A stretch of 64,000 bases of DNA, from contig JACQXA010000001.1 in NCBI GenBank assembly GCA_016208975.1, positions 1-64,000 on the forward strand, in the 5' to 3' direction. Position 1 is the stretch's first letter, and every line of letters starts with the position of its first letter. A program made the position numbers and the translations under genes. Of the stretch, positions 1 to 13,802 are shown piece after piece. Below the pieces are notes generated by a model, which ran no database searches, was not told the origin of the DNA, and saw only the letters and a program-made list of their open reading frames with translations. Source of the DNA: Nitrospinota bacterium. GTDB lineage: Bacteria; Nitrospinota_A; UBA7883; JACRLM01.

Positions 1-211
1 CGGATACCGGCCGCAGTTTTATTTCAGGACGACGGACGTGACAGGTGTCGCCACGTTGCCTGAAGGCGTAGAGATGGTGATGCCCGGAGACAACGTTACG
101 CTGGCGGTGGAGCTGATCACCCCCATAGCGATGGAGAAGGAACTCCGGTTCGCCATCCGCGAGGGCGGCAGGACCGTGGGCGCCGGAGTTATCACCGAGA
201 TTTCGGAGTAG
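1..211 (+). CDS. tuf: Elongation factor Tu, C-terminal part (partial)
   Basis: This is the 3' end of an EF-Tu gene, cut by the window start; codons read in frame from base 2 to a TAG at 209-211. The visible 69 residues are the C-terminal beta-barrel (domain 3). They begin [15 protein letters not shown], a signature of this domain, and end in the usual [10 protein letters not shown] run followed by a short tail. EF-Tu delivers aminoacyl-tRNA to the ribosome as a GTP complex. Its position directly before rpmG, tRNA-Trp, secE and nusG is the standard bacterial order, which supports the call. The GTPase domain lies outside the window. Confidence 0.97.
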   Translation, partial: GYRPQFYFRTTDVTGVATLPEGVEMVMPGDNVTLAVELITPIAMEKELRFAIREGGRTVGAGVITEISE

Positions 212-229
212 GAAAGGCGTAGTTAGGCG

Positions 230-379
230 ATGCGCGACATAGTCCATCTGCAGTGTACCGAGTGCAAGAGGAAGAACTATAGCACCACGAAGAACAAGAA
301 GACGGTGACGGACCGGTTGGAGTTTTCCAAGTATTGCCGGTTTTGCAAGAAGCACACCGCCCATCGTGAGGCCAAGTAG
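230..379 (+). CDS. rpmG: 50S ribosomal protein L33
   Basis: A 49-residue protein starting [19 protein letters not shown], typical of bacterial L33, a small protein of the large ribosomal subunit. Two cysteine pairs (C9/C12 and C36/C39) form the zinc-binding version of the protein (C+ type). The gene starts 18 nt after the tuf stop, so it is probably co-transcribed with tuf. It was identified by reading the sequence directly. The ATG at 230 is the only start that gives the normal family length. Confidence 0.95.
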   Translation: MRDIVHLQCTECKRKNYSTTKNKKTVTDRLEFSKYCRFCKKHTAHREAK

Positions 380-411
380 CACAGGCTGGGTAGCGGTTTA
401 CAAGTTTGGGA

Positions 412-488
412 AGGCCAGTAGCTCTAACGGCTAGAGCACCTCGCTCCAAACGAGGGTGTTGGGGGTTCGAATCCCTCCTGGCCTGCCA
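412..488 (+). tRNA. trnW: tRNA-Trp (anticodon CCA)
   Basis: A complete cloverleaf of 77 nt. The acceptor stem AGGCCAG pairs with CTGGCCT, the D-arm is GCTC/GAGC, the anticodon stem is CCTCG/CGAGG with loop CTCCAAA (anticodon CCA), and the T-loop is TTCGAAT. The discriminator is G and the CCA end is encoded (486-488). It sits between rpmG and secE, the usual place for tRNA-Trp in many bacteria, and is probably processed from the tuf-rpmG-secE transcript. Confidence 0.97.
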
Positions 489-520
489 TTGTTTTTTTGT
501 GGGGCTTTAACGGTTTTGTG

Positions 521-712
521 ATGAGCAAGGTAGAGCAGTTTAAGCAGTTCTTCAAAGAAGTGCGGATGGAGACCAAGAAGGTCACCTTTCCGAGCAGGAA
601 AGATACCGTGGCCACCACGATGGTGGTGATAGCGGTGGTGATAATGATAGGAATCTATCTTGGCGTGGTGGATTTCGCCCTGTCCAAGATAATCGGGCTT
701 GCGCTCAACTAG
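521..712 (+). CDS. secE: Preprotein translocase subunit SecE
   Basis: A 63-residue single-span SecE, the small essential membrane subunit of the SecYEG protein-export channel. After a short amphipathic N-terminus ([19 protein letters not shown]) comes the conserved TFPSRKDT motif, then one hydrophobic span ([20 protein letters not shown]). The ATG at 521 was chosen because it gives the family length; an upstream in-frame start at 497 would only add residues unlike the family. No strong ribosome-binding site is visible. It is followed at once by nusG, the normal pairing. Confidence 0.93.
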   Translation: MSKVEQFKQFFKEVRMETKKVTFPSRKDTVATTMVVIAVVIMIGIYLGVVDFALSKIIGLALN

Positions 713-719
713 AGAAGTC

Positions 720-1268
720 ATGGAAACGGAAAACGAAGCGAAGGCCAGGTGGTATGTGCTCCACACCTACTCGGGTTACGAGAAAAAGGTGAAAGAGCAG
801 TTGATGGAACGGCTCCGCCAGCACGGCCTCCACGACAAGGTGGGGGAGATACTGGTGCCGGAGGAGAGCGTGGTGGAGATTAAGGGAGGGAAGAAACGCG
901 TGTCCCTCCGCAAGTTCTTCCCGGGCTATATACTCATCCAGCTTGTGATGGACGAGAAGACCTGGCACGTGGTGAAAGACACGCCCCGGATAACCGGTTT
1001 TTTGGGGGACGCCAGCGCCCCCATACCGATGTCCGAGACGGAGGTGGAGCGTCTGCGGGAGCAACTTTCAGGCACGGCGGAGAAGCCCAAGCCCAAGTTC
1101 GCGTTCGAGGTGGGCGAGTCGGTGCGGGTGAACGAAGGTCCGTTCGCCAATTTCACCGGCGTGCTCGACGAGGTGAACCTGGAGCGTGGCAAGGTGAAGG
1201 TGATGGTGAGCATATTCGGCCGGGCGACGCCCGTGGAGCTGGAGTTCGCCCAGATAGAGAAGATTTAA
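720..1268 (+). CDS. nusG: Transcription termination/antitermination protein NusG
   Basis: A 182-residue NusG, which binds RNA polymerase, suppresses pausing and links it to Rho or the ribosome. The N-terminal NGN domain covers roughly residues 10-115 ([15 protein letters not shown], then FPGYILIQL). A C-terminal KOW domain follows at about 125-182 ([19 protein letters not shown]). The ATG at 720 was preferred to an in-frame TTG at 699, because 699 lies inside secE and an AGAGAAG ribosome-binding site precedes 720. The length matches the usual 175-185 residues. Confidence 0.96.
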   Translation: METENEAKARWYVLHTYSGYEKKVKEQLMERLRQHGLHDKVGEILVPEESVVEIKGGKKRVSLRKFFPGYILIQLVMDEKTWHVVKDTPRITGFLGDASAPIPMSETEVERLREQLSGTAEKPKPKFAFEVGESVRVNEGPFANFTGVLDEVNLERGKVKVMVSIFGRATPVELEFAQIEKI

Positions 1269-1306
1269 CCATAGCGACAACAGGCGCCGAGAGGTTATAG
1301 AAGAAA

Positions 1307-1729
1307 ATGGCTAAAGAGATAACAGGAAAAATAAAACTCCAGGTTCCCGCCGGTTCGGCCACGCCCGCGCCCCCCATAGGGCCCGCGCTTGGCCAGCACG
1401 GCGTAAACATCATGGAGTTCTGCAAACAGTTCAACGCCAGGACCCAGGGGCAGGAAGGGCTTATCATCCCGGTGGTGATAACGGTGTTCTCCGACAGGAG
1501 CTTCACCTTCGAGCTCAAGTCGCCCCCGGCGTCGGTGCTGATAAAGAGGGCCGCCGGTATAGCCAAGGGTTCGGCGGAGCCTCACAAGAATAAAGTAGCT
1601 AAGATCACGTGGGACCAGGTGCGGGAGATAGTGCGCACGAAACGGGCGGACATGTCCGCGGCCGACGAAGAAGCCGGCATGCGGAGCGTTGCGGGAACCG
1701 CCCGTTCGATGGGCGTAATTGTCGAGTGA
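1307..1729 (+). CDS. rplK: 50S ribosomal protein L11
   Basis: A 140-residue L11, the protein of the GTPase-associated centre that binds 23S rRNA and is needed for stringent-factor activation. The N-terminal domain shows the conserved [20 protein letters not shown] stretch, and the C-terminal RNA-binding domain ends [11 protein letters not shown]. It is the first gene of the rplK-rplA-rplJ-rplL cluster, 38 nt after nusG. Length and order are normal. Confidence 0.97.
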   Translation: MAKEITGKIKLQVPAGSATPAPPIGPALGQHGVNIMEFCKQFNARTQGQEGLIIPVVITVFSDRSFTFELKSPPASVLIKRAAGIAKGSAEPHKNKVAKITWDQVREIVRTKRADMSAADEEAGMRSVAGTARSMGVIVE

Positions 1730-1765
1730 CCGCGCCCCTCACAGGTAAGGAGACGGTGTAGACAG

Positions 1766-2476
1766 ATGCCAGCAAGAAGCAAGCGTTACAAGGCGGCGGT
1801 CTCCGGCGTGGACAGGGACAGGAAGTATTCCCTGCTCGAAGCGCTGAAGCTCGTCAAGGCGAACGCGAAGGCGAAGTTCAACGAGACTGTGGAGATGGCC
1901 ATACGGCTGGGGGTTAACCCCACCAAGGCCGACCAGATGGTGCGCGGGGCCGTCACAATGCCCAAGGGCACGGGGAAGGTCCGCAAGATCGCCGTGTTCG
2001 CCAAGGGCGAGAAGCTCAAGGAAGCGGAGGCGGCGGGCGCGGACTTTTCCGGGGCCGATGAGCTGATCCAGAAAGTGGCGGGCGGATGGATGGATTTCGA
2101 CGTGGCCGTGGCCACGCCGGACATGATGGGCCAGGTGGGCAAGCTGGGCAAGGCGCTCGGTCCCCGGGGTCTTATGCCCAATCCGAAATCCGGCACGGTA
2201 ACTTTCGACATCGAGAAGGCCATTAAGGAGATCCGGGCCGGCAAAGTGGAGTTCCGGGTGGACAAGGCGGGCGTGGTTCACGCCCCGGTTGGCAAAGCCA
2301 GCTTCGCCCCGGAAGACCTTTACGAGAACGCCCGGGCGCTTTTGGATCATCTTATGAAAATCAAACCCTCAACCGCCAAGGGCACTTATGTGAAATCCGT
2401 GGCGGTAAGCTCCACCATGGGCCCCGGCGTGAGGGTGGACACGGCCGACGCCGCAGGCGCCGGCAAGGCCGCCTAG
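1766..2476 (+). CDS. rplA: 50S ribosomal protein L1
   Basis: A 236-residue L1, the mobile stalk protein near the ribosomal E site and, in many bacteria, a translational repressor of its own operon. Recognisable stretches are [17 protein letters not shown] at the N-terminus, the [17 protein letters not shown] segment, and [12 protein letters not shown] in the second domain. An AAGGAG ribosome-binding sequence precedes the ATG at a slightly long distance. It ends 15 nt before rplJ. Confidence 0.97.
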   Translation: MPARSKRYKAAVSGVDRDRKYSLLEALKLVKANAKAKFNETVEMAIRLGVNPTKADQMVRGAVTMPKGTGKVRKIAVFAKGEKLKEAEAAGADFSGADELIQKVAGGWMDFDVAVATPDMMGQVGKLGKALGPRGLMPNPKSGTVTFDIEKAIKEIRAGKVEFRVDKAGVVHAPVGKASFAPEDLYENARALLDHLMKIKPSTAKGTYVKSVAVSSTMGPGVRVDTADAAGAGKAA

Positions 2477-2491
2477 GGAGGGACGCGGAAA

Positions 2492-3028
2492 ATGGTTACA
2501 GAAGTTAAGAAAACTGAGCTGGAGGAGCTCCGCGAGAGCTTCAAGACCGCCAAGATGGCGCTGATGGCCAATTTCAGCGGCGTCACCGTGGAGGATGTGG
2601 ACGTTCTGCGCAGGAACCTTCGCGCCTCCAACACCCGGCTGAAGGTTGTGAAGAACACCCTGGCCAGGCTTGCGGTGAAAGACACGCCGATTGAAGGCGC
2701 GGATAAGATGTTCAAGGGCCCTGTCACCGTGGCGTTCGGTTATTCGGACGACATAGGCGCCTCGGCGAAAACCTTTCTGGATTTCGCCAAGGCCAAGGCC
2801 GACAACCTGAAGATCATCGGCGGCGTGGTGGAAGGATCGGTCCTGACGGCCGAGCAGGTGAGGAAACTTGGCGACATGCCAACCAAGCCCGTGGCCCAGG
2901 CCATGTTCCTTGGGTTGTTACAGTCGCCTGCCAGGAACTTCCTGGGCGTCATGGAAGCGGCGGCCCGGAAATTCCTTTACGCGCTCAACGCCGTGGCGGA
3001 GAAGAAACAGGAAGGGGGCCAGGCTTAA
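2492..3028 (+). CDS. rplJ: 50S ribosomal protein L10
   Basis: A 178-residue L10, the base of the L7/L12 stalk. The N-terminal rRNA-binding domain contains VKNTLARLA, and the C-terminal helix that carries L7/L12 dimers ends the protein. A strong GGGAGGGA ribosome-binding site precedes the ATG. The gap from rplA is only 15 nt, so the long structured L10 leader used for autoregulation in enterobacteria is absent from this position. Confidence 0.96.
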   Translation: MVTEVKKTELEELRESFKTAKMALMANFSGVTVEDVDVLRRNLRASNTRLKVVKNTLARLAVKDTPIEGADKMFKGPVTVAFGYSDDIGASAKTFLDFAKAKADNLKIIGGVVEGSVLTAEQVRKLGDMPTKPVAQAMFLGLLQSPARNFLGVMEAAARKFLYALNAVAEKKQEGGQA

Positions 3029-3088
3029 GGCCGGCCCGTCTTTTCCATAAACGTATTTACAAGACTCGAGTTGGAGGATATTGGACAG

Positions 3089-3457
3089 ATGACTAAGGAC
3101 GATGTGAAGGATTTCATCAGGAACATGCCCGTTCACGAGCTTTTGGGCCTCGTGAAGGAGCTTGAAGACGAGTGGGGCGTTTCCGCCGCCGCTCCGGCCG
3201 CCGTTGCCGTGGCTGGCCCTGCCGCCGCCGCCGTCGAGGCCGCCCCCACCGAGGTTTCGGTGATACTGGCTGGCGCTGGCGACAAGAAGATACAGGTGAT
3301 CAAGGTTGTGCGCGAGGTTACCGGCCTTGGCCTGAAAGAGGCCAAAGACCTGGTGGACGGCGCCCCGAAACCCGTAAAAGAGAAGATCTCCCCGGAAGAG
3401 GCCCAGAAGATAAAGGCCCAGCTGGAAGAGAACGGCGCCACTGTAGAGATAAAGTAA
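3089..3457 (+). CDS. rplL: 50S ribosomal protein L7/L12
   Basis: A 122-residue L7/L12, the multi-copy stalk protein that recruits translational GTPases. It has an N-terminal dimerisation helix (residues 1-35), an Ala/Pro/Val-rich hinge (about 38-58), and the conserved C-terminal domain with [20 protein letters not shown]. The ATG at 3089 was chosen over an in-frame TTG at 3071, because a GGAGG ribosome-binding site at 3073-3077 fits 3089 and gives the usual length. Confidence 0.96.
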   Translation: MTKDDVKDFIRNMPVHELLGLVKELEDEWGVSAAAPAAVAVAGPAAAAVEAAPTEVSVILAGAGDKKIQVIKVVREVTGLGLKEAKDLVDGAPKPVKEKISPEEAQKIKAQLEENGATVEIK

Positions 3458-3478
3458 CACGCGAAAGCATGTTGCGAA

Positions 3479-3553
3479 CCGGCGGGGGCTGACCTCCGCC
3501 GGACAGGTTTTTGAAAAATGGGAGGGGCGGGATAAGTCCGCCCTTACCCTTTT
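3479..3553 (+). terminator. Tandem hairpins between rplL and rpoB (attenuator)
   Basis: Two successive hairpins follow rplL. The first pairs CCGGCGG (3479-3485) with CCGCCGG (3496-3502) and is followed by ACAGGTTTTT. The second pairs GGGCGG (3525-3530) with CCGCCC (3538-3543) and is followed by TTACCCTTTTT. Both look like leaky intrinsic terminators. An attenuator here is the known way bacteria set the ribosomal protein to RNA polymerase ratio. That they attenuate rather than fully terminate is inference from the position. Confidence 0.75.
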
Positions 3554-3621
3554 TATAAGCTCACTATCACGCGCGCGCCGCCACACGGCAAAACAGAGCG
3601 GGCGATTGGGAGGTTTACAGG

Positions 3622-7671
<4,050 letters not shown>

Positions 7672-7695
7672 AGGCGCAAAAGAGGTTTTTTGTTT

Positions 7696-7723
7696 CGCCT
7701 CAAGGCGCAATAGTCTTGAGGCG
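7696..7723 (+). other. Perfect hairpin between rpoB and rpoC
   Basis: CGCCTCAAG (7696-7704) pairs perfectly with CTTGAGGCG (7715-7723) around a 10-nt loop. There is no T-run behind it, so it does not look like an intrinsic terminator. It may be an RNA processing or stability element inside the rpoBC transcript; that role is inference. Confidence 0.6.
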
Positions 7724-7761
7724 GCGCGAATATATGACAATTAGAACAGGGAGATAAGCCA

Positions 7762-10700
7762 TTGGAAACGTTCACCGCTTCCTTTGTGGAAAAACCCAGG
7801 GATCCCATATCGTTCAACGCGATTAGAATCAGGCTCGCCTCCCCGGAGAAGATACGGTCGTGGTCTTTCGGTGAAGTCAAGAAACCGGAGACCATAAACT
7901 ACCGCACCTTCAAGCCGGAGAGGGACGGGCTTTTCTGCGCCAAGATATTCGGCCCGGTGAAGGACTGGGAGTGCAACTGCGGCAAGTACAAACGGATGAA
8001 GTACAAAGGCGTGGTTTGCGAGAAGTGCGGCGTGGAGGTGACCCTCTCAAAGGTGCGGCGCGAGCGGATGGGGCATATAGAGCTTGCCAGCCCCGTCGCG
8101 CACATATGGTTCTTCAAAGGGCTACCGTCGCGCATCGGCAACTTCCTGGACGTCACCCTGAAGGACCTGGAGAAGATAATATACTTCGAATCCTACGTGG
8201 TCACAGACCCGGGCGATACGGACCTAAAATACAAACAGCTTCTCACCGACGACCAACTGCGCAAGGCGGTGGAGCAACACGGAGAGCTGGCGTTCCGCGC
8301 CGGAATAGGCGCCGAGGCCATCGAAGAGCTTCTGCGCAACACCAACGTGGAAGACCTGGCCGAGGAGCTGAAAGCCGCCCTTAAGGAGACCACCTCCCAG
8401 CAGACCTTGAGGAAGCTGGCCAAGCGGCTTAAGGTGGTGGAGTCTTTCCGCAAGTCCGGCAACAAGCCTGAGTGGATGATCCTGAAGGTCGTCCCGGTCA
8501 TACCGCCCGAGCTTCGGCCCCTGGTGCCGCTGGACGGCGGCAGGTTCGCCACGTCGGACCTCAACGACCTGTACCGGCGCGTCATCAACCGCAACAACAG
8601 GCTCAAGAGGATTCAGGAGCTCAAGGCGCCGGACATCATAATCCGCAACGAGAAACGCATGTTGCAGGAGGCTGTGGCCGCCCTGTTCGACAACGGCCGG
8701 CGCGGCAGGACGTTAAAAGGCCCCAACAAACGCCCCTTGAAATCCCTGTCGGACATGCTCAAAGGCAAGCAGGGCCGGTTCCGCCAGAACCTTCTGGGCA
8801 AACGCGTGGACTACTCCGGCCGGTCTGTCATCGTGGTGGGGCCCGAGCTGAAATTCTTCCAGTGCGGCCTGCCCAAGAAAATGGCCCTGGAAATGTTCAA
8901 ACCGTTCATCTTCCACAGGCTGGAGGAGAAGGGTTACGCCACCACCATAAAAATGGCCAAGAAAATGGTGGACCAGGAGCGGCCCGAAGTGTGGGAAGTA
9001 TTGGAAGAGGTTGTCACAAACCATCCGGTACTGCTAAACCGCGCCCCCACGCTTCACAGGCTCGGCATCCAGGCGTTCATGCCGGTGCTGGTGGACGGGA
9101 AGGCCATAAGGCTCCATCCGCTGGTGTGCGCCGCGTACAACGCCGACTTCGACGGAGACCAGATGGCTGTCCACATCCCGCTTTCACTGGAAGCGCAGAT
9201 AGAGGCCAAGTTCCTGATGATGTCGGTGCACAACATACTGTCGCCCGCATCTGGCAAGCCTATCGCCGTGCCCTCGCAGGACATAGTGCTGGGTTGCTAT
9301 TACCTTACCAAGGAGCGTGGCGGCTCGTTGGGCGAGAACAGGACCTTCTCGGGCATTCAGGAGGCCCGCTCCGCCTATGACAACGGCGAGCTTTCGCTGA
9401 ACGCCCGGATCAGGGCCCGCCTTAACGGCAAGGTTTACAACACCACCGCAGGCCGCGTGTTCATGTACGAGATCATGCCTGAAGGCATGCCTTTCGACCT
9501 GGTCAACCGCCTGCTGGACAAGAAGACCCTGCAGGAGCTTGTGAACGAGGTGTTCATCAGCAGGGGCCGCGACACCACCGTGAAGTTCCTGGACGACCTT
9601 AAGGACCTGGGTTTCTCCATCGCCACCAAGGCGGGCATATCCATATCCATGGACAACATGCTCATCCCGGACGACAAGGAGAAGCTGGTCCGCAAGGCCG
9701 CCGAAGAGGTTGCCAAGGTGGATTCGCAGTACCACAACGGCCTAATAACCCACGGCGAGCGTTACAACAAGATCGTGGACATCTGGGCCCACGTCACCGA
9801 CGAGGTCTCTAAGGAGATGTTCAAGGAGCTGGCCCGGCAGGACGAGGCCGTGGTTAAGGGCGAGGCCCGCGACCTTGACTTCAACTCCATATTCATTATG
9901 GCCGAGTCCGGCGCGCGCGGCTCTCAACAGCAGATCCGCCAGCTGGCCGGAATGCGCGGCCTTATGGCCAAGCCCTCGGGCGAGATCATGGAGACTCCGA
10001 TAACCTCCAACTTCCGCGAGGGGCTGACGGTGCTCCAGTACTTCATATCCACCCACGGCGCGCGCAAAGGTTTGGCGGACACGGCCTTGAAAACGGCCAA
10101 CTCCGGTTACCTTACCCGCAGGCTTGTGGACGTGGCCCAGGACATCATCATCCTGGAGGAAGACTGCGGCACGCTCAACGGCATCGAGATATACGCCCTG
10201 GTGGAAGGCGGCAAAGTGATACAGGACCTGGGCGAGCGCGTTCTGGGCAGGATTGCCCTGGAGAACGTGATAGACCCCTTCAACAAGGACGTACTGCTGG
10301 AAGCCAACCAGATGGTGGACGAGCAGGCCGTAGAGCTCCTGGAGGAGAGGGGCATAGAGCATATCAAGATACGCTCGGTGCTTACCTGCGAATCCAAAGA
10401 AGGCGCCTGCGCCCTGTGCTATGGCCGGAACCTTGCCAACGGCAAACTGGTGGAGATAGGCGAGGCGGTGGGCGTCATCGCGGCCCAGTCCATCGGCGAG
10501 CCGGGCACCCAGCTTACCATGAGAACCTTCCACATAGGCGGCACGGCCTCCAGGGTGGCGGAGCAGACAACGCTTGCGGCCAAGAAGGAAGGTATCGTGC
10601 GGTACGTGGAGATAAAGAGCATCCCGCTGGGCGAAGGCTCAGCGCAGAGGGAATGGGTGGTTATGAACCGCAACGGCGGCATCATCATCCAGAACGAGGA

Positions 10701-11928
10701 AGGGCGCGAGCTGGAGCGGCACCGCATAGTTTACTCCGCCCGCATGAAGGTGGCGGACGGCGCCCGGGTGAAAGAGGGCGAGATCCTGGCCGAGTGGGAT
10801 CCGTACACCCAGTCCATCCTCACCGAGTTCGGCGGTAAGCTGGCCTTCGGCGACATCGTGGAGAACGTCACCATAAAAGAGGAGATAGACGAGACCACGG
10901 GCCACGCCGAGAAGGTGGTGCTGGATCACCGCGATCCCACCAAACAGCCCCGGTTATCCATAAAGGATGACAAGAACAAGACCATCGCCCGCTACCTTCT
11001 GCCGGCCGGGGCCCACCTGGCCGTTATTGAAGGCCAGGCGGTGAAAGCTGGTGACGTGATAGCCAAGATACCCAGGGAAACCACCAAGACCAAGGACATC
11101 ACCGGCGGCTTGCCGCGGGTTGCGGAGCTTTTCGAGGCCCGCAGGCCGCACGACCAGGCCACCATCACCGAGGTTTCGGGCAAGGTGTCGTTCGGCGGCA
11201 TCATGAAAGGCATGAGGCGGCTCATCGTTACCACCGATACCGGCGAACAGCACGAGTACCTCCTGCCGCGCGGCAAGCACGTGAACGTGCACGAAGGCGA
11301 CTATGTGCGGGCTGGTGAGGCGCTTATGGATGGAGCGGCCAATCCGCACGACATCCTGGCGGTCCTCGGCGAGAAGGAGCTTCAGAAGTACCTGGTCAAC
11401 GAGATACAGGAGGTTTACCGCCTCCAGGGCGTTATGATAAACGACAAGCACATCGAGGTGATCGTGCGGCAGATGTTGCGCCATCTTGTGATAGAAGACG
11501 GCGGCGACACCGACATGATGATTGGCGAGATGGTCCCAAAAGCCATGTTCGCCGAGAAGAACCGCGCGGTGATGGCCGATGGCGGGCATCCGGCCAAAGG
11601 GCGGCCCATACTGCTGGGCATCACCAAGTCGTCGCTCTCCACGGAGAGCTTCATCTCAGCGGCGTCGTTCCAGGAGACCACCAGGGTGCTTACCGAGGTG
11701 TCGGTGTCTGGCAAGGTGGATACGCTGAAGGGGTTGAAGGAAAACGTCATCATGGGCCGGCTGATACCCGCCGGAAGCGGCGCCAGGCGCTACTTCGGCT
11801 ATGGGCTGAGGATGACGGAGCTTCCCAGGTTCCAGAGGCGCGAGGAGCCGGTGGACCTTTCCCCGGCGGCGGTGCTGGACGTGGATATCGAGGACGAGGA
11901 CGACATCGAACTGGAAGACGCGGAATAA
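7762..11928 (+). CDS. rpoC: RNA polymerase beta' subunit
   Basis: A 1388-residue beta' subunit. The N-terminal zinc ribbon uses C71, C73, C86 and C89. The catalytic magnesium loop [16 protein letters not shown] starts at residue 460 (D462, D464, D466). The second zinc site is built from CGTLNG and the [11 protein letters not shown] region. The start is a TTG at 7762, supported by an AGGGAG ribosome-binding site 8 nt upstream and by the conserved early sequence; no ATG fits. The acidic C-terminal tail ([16 protein letters not shown]) is normal for the family. Confidence 0.98.
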   Translation: METFTASFVEKPRDPISFNAIRIRLASPEKIRSWSFGEVKKPETINYRTFKPERDGLFCAKIFGPVKDWECNCGKYKRMKYKGVVCEKCGVEVTLSKVRRERMGHIELASPVAHIWFFKGLPSRIGNFLDVTLKDLEKIIYFESYVVTDPGDTDLKYKQLLTDDQLRKAVEQHGELAFRAGIGAEAIEELLRNTNVEDLAEELKAALKETTSQQTLRKLAKRLKVVESFRKSGNKPEWMILKVVPVIPPELRPLVPLDGGRFATSDLNDLYRRVINRNNRLKRIQELKAPDIIIRNEKRMLQEAVAALFDNGRRGRTLKGPNKRPLKSLSDMLKGKQGRFRQNLLGKRVDYSGRSVIVVGPELKFFQCGLPKKMALEMFKPFIFHRLEEKGYATTIKMAKKMVDQERPEVWEVLEEVVTNHPVLLNRAPTLHRLGIQAFMPVLVDGKAIRLHPLVCAAYNADFDGDQMAVHIPLSLEAQIEAKFLMMSVHNILSPASGKPIAVPSQDIVLGCYYLTKERGGSLGENRTFSGIQEARSAYDNGELSLNARIRARLNGKVYNTTAGRVFMYEIMPEGMPFDLVNRLLDKKTLQELVNEVFISRGRDTTVKFLDDLKDLGFSIATKAGISISMDNMLIPDDKEKLVRKAAEEVAKVDSQYHNGLITHGERYNKIVDIWAHVTDEVSKEMFKELARQDEAVVKGEARDLDFNSIFIMAESGARGSQQQIRQLAGMRGLMAKPSGEIMETPITSNFREGLTVLQYFISTHGARKGLADTALKTANSGYLTRRLVDVAQDIIILEEDCGTLNGIEIYALVEGGKVIQDLGERVLGRIALENVIDPFNKDVLLEANQMVDEQAVELLEERGIEHIKIRSVLTCESKEGACALCYGRNLANGKLVEIGEAVGVIAAQSIGEPGTQLTMRTFHIGGTASRVAEQTTLAAKKEGIVRYVEIKSIPLGEGSAQREWVVMNRNGGIIIQNEEGRELERHRIVYSARMKVADGARVKEGEILAEWDPYTQSILTEFGGKLAFGDIVENVTIKEEIDETTGHAEKVVLDHRDPTKQPRLSIKDDKNKTIARYLLPAGAHLAVIEGQAVKAGDVIAKIPRETTKTKDITGGLPRVAELFEARRPHDQATITEVSGKVSFGGIMKGMRRLIVTTDTGEQHEYLLPRGKHVNVHEGDYVRAGEALMDGAANPHDILAVLGEKELQKYLVNEIQEVYRLQGVMINDKHIEVIVRQMLRHLVIEDGGDTDMMIGEMVPKAMFAEKNRAVMADGGHPAKGRPILLGITKSSLSTESFISAASFQETTRVLTEVSVSGKVDTLKGLKENVIMGRLIPAGSGARRYFGYGLRMTELPRFQRREEPVDLSPAAVLDVDIEDEDDIELEDAE

Positions 11929-11953
11929 GCGCCGCGTTAGCGAAGTTTTAAAG

Positions 11954-11995
11954 AAGGCCGGTGAGTCGTAAAAGAATCACCGGCCTTTAGTTTTT
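11954..11995 (+). terminator. Intrinsic terminator of the rpoBC operon
   Basis: An 11-bp perfect stem, AAGGCCGGTGA (11954-11964) with TCACCGGCCTT (11977-11987), has a 12-nt loop and is followed by TAGTTTTT. This is a strong rho-independent terminator, placed 26 nt after the rpoC stop. Confidence 0.92.
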
Positions 11996-12006
11996 CATGG
12001 GGGTGT

Positions 12007-12012
12007 TAAAAT
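12007..12012 (+). promoter_or_regulatory. -10-like element for a predicted leaderless clc mRNA
   Basis: TAAAAT lies 7 nt before the ATG at 12020, and no Shine-Dalgarno sequence is present in between. A transcript starting 6-8 nt after this hexamer would begin at or next to the ATG. No good -35 is seen, so the call rests on the hexamer and the spacing. Confidence 0.45.
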
Positions 12013-12019
12013 CGGGCGC

Positions 12020-13798
12020 ATGACCGGAAAATTCGCCGAGAGCATCCGCAAGACGCTGGAGCGGAGCTTCGCCTCCCGATCCTCCCACGAGCACACTGTG
12101 TTCATGATTACCGCCAGCGTGCTTGGCGCCACATGTGGCGCGTTAGCGGTATTGTTCGAAAAACTTGTGGAGTTTTTCGAGTATCTCTTTTTCGAGGTTT
12201 CATGGAACTTCACCGGGGGAGACTCGACAGTCTTCAAATGGCTCGTCATCCCACTGCTTCCAGCGTTAGGCGGGCTATTGGTGGGGCTTCTGACATGGCG
12301 GTTCCGGATGGGGGCGGAGTCCGCTTCCGCCGCCGAGGTAATGAAATGGACGGCCGTTGACGGCGGTGTGGTGAAACCCCGCATAGTTTGGTTCCGGACG
12401 CTGGTGTCCACTATCTTTCTTGGGTCTGGCGGCTCCGGCGGACCGGAAGGGCCGATCGCCCAGGTGTGCGGCGCGTGGGGGTCCACCATTGGTCAATTTC
12501 TTAACGCCTCGTCGGAGCGGTTGCGGCTGTTGGTGGGTTGCGGCGCGGCGGCTGGCATCGCGGCGGCGTTCAACGCCCCAATAGCCGGGGTGATATTCAC
12601 CGTGGAGCTTGTTCTGGGCGACTTCAACGTAATATCGTTCCTCCCCATAGTTATAAGCTCGGTGATGGCCACCACGGTAAAACGGCTCATGCTGGGCGAG
12701 GTGCATGTGTTCTCCGCCCCGCCTTACGCCCTGGTGTCTTCATGGGAAATATTCCTGTACGCAATCCTTGGCGTGCTGTGCGGGCTGGCGGCGCGGCTTT
12801 TCGTGGCCACCAGCGCCCGCAGTGAGGAGTTCTTCAAGAAGAAAGTAAGAATCCATCCAGCGTTAAAACCGGCGCTGGGCGGTTTGCTGGTGGGCATAAT
12901 AGGAATATGGTGGCCGGAGATTTTTGGCGGCGGTTTTGAGACCATGGACGTGATGCTGGCCGGTGAGATGGCCTTGAGCCTGGCGTTCACCCTCGTTTTC
13001 ATAAAGATAATCGCCACGGCCATATCATTGGGCTCTGGCGGCTCCGGCGGCATATTCGCCCCATCGCTTTTTATAGGTTGCATGACCGGCGGGGCGTTCG
13101 GCTATCTGGTGAACATGGCCGCGCCGGACGCGGTGGCCTCGCCCGGCGCCTACGCCATGGTGGGGCTTGCGGCCGTTATGGCCGCCGTGGCGCACGCGCC
13201 GCTAACAAACATCCTCATGGGTTACGAGCTTACGGGGAACTACGAGATCATCCTGCCCATCATGACCTCCTGCATCATGGCCACGTTCGTGATAACCCGG
13301 TTCTCGCCGGAATCCATGTTCACGGAAAAACTCTCTAAACGAGGCATCCGCCTGTGGCGCGGGCGGGACCTGGCGGTGATGGACAGGATAAAGGTTGGGG
13401 AGATAATGACAAACCAATTCACCACAATTCCCGAGAACACGCCGTTCCGCAGGATAATGGAGCTTATCGCCACTTCGCGGGACAGTTATTTCCCCGTGGT
13501 GGACGCTTCCGGAAACTTAACCGGCATCATATCCATCCAGAACGTGCGGGAGATATTGCTGGACAGCGTGGATCTGGCGGACATAGTGGTGGCCAAGGAA
13601 ATAGCCACCGAGCATGTCATCACCGTTATCGAAAGCAACAACCTCAACGAGGCCATGGAGCGGTTCGCCATGAAAGAGATAGAGCAGTTGCCCGTGGTCG
13701 CCATGGACGACTCTAAGAAGATCATCGGCATGTTGAAGAGGGTGGACGTGATGGCGGCGTATAAAAAGGAAGTGCTTAAGAAAACTTCGCAGGACTGA
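12020..13798 (+). CDS. ClC-family chloride channel/antiporter with CBS domains
   Basis: A 592-residue voltage-gated ClC protein of the inner membrane, moving chloride by channel or chloride/proton exchange. The selectivity signatures are present: GSGGSGGPEGPIA near residue 137, with the gating glutamate of GPEGP, and GSGGSGGIFAPS near 338. A glutamate in FTVELVL occupies the internal proton-transfer position of E. coli ClcA, which suggests an exchanger. A C-terminal CBS pair (about residues 455-590) would bind adenine nucleotides. The ATG at 12020 has no ribosome-binding site but has a -10-like hexamer 7 nt upstream. It converges on waaF with a 4-nt gap. Confidence 0.93.
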   Translation: MTGKFAESIRKTLERSFASRSSHEHTVFMITASVLGATCGALAVLFEKLVEFFEYLFFEVSWNFTGGDSTVFKWLVIPLLPALGGLLVGLLTWRFRMGAESASAAEVMKWTAVDGGVVKPRIVWFRTLVSTIFLGSGGSGGPEGPIAQVCGAWGSTIGQFLNASSERLRLLVGCGAAAGIAAAFNAPIAGVIFTVELVLGDFNVISFLPIVISSVMATTVKRLMLGEVHVFSAPPYALVSSWEIFLYAILGVLCGLAARLFVATSARSEEFFKKKVRIHPALKPALGGLLVGIIGIWWPEIFGGGFETMDVMLAGEMALSLAFTLVFIKIIATAISLGSGGSGGIFAPSLFIGCMTGGAFGYLVNMAAPDAVASPGAYAMVGLAAVMAAVAHAPLTNILMGYELTGNYEIILPIMTSCIMATFVITRFSPESMFTEKLSKRGIRLWRGRDLAVMDRIKVGEIMTNQFTTIPENTPFRRIMELIATSRDSYFPVVDASGNLTGIISIQNVREILLDSVDLADIVVAKEIATEHVITVIESNNLNEAMERFAMKEIEQLPVVAMDDSKKIIGMLKRVDVMAAYKKEVLKKTSQD

Positions 13799-13802
13799 CC
13801 AG

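Noticed and set aside
699-719. TTG start for nusG at 699
   Set aside because: It lies within secE and would add seven residues unlike NusG; ATG 720 has a ribosome-binding site.
2477-2491. L10 autoregulatory leader before rplJ
   Set aside because: The rplA-rplJ gap is only 15 nt and cannot hold the structured leader.
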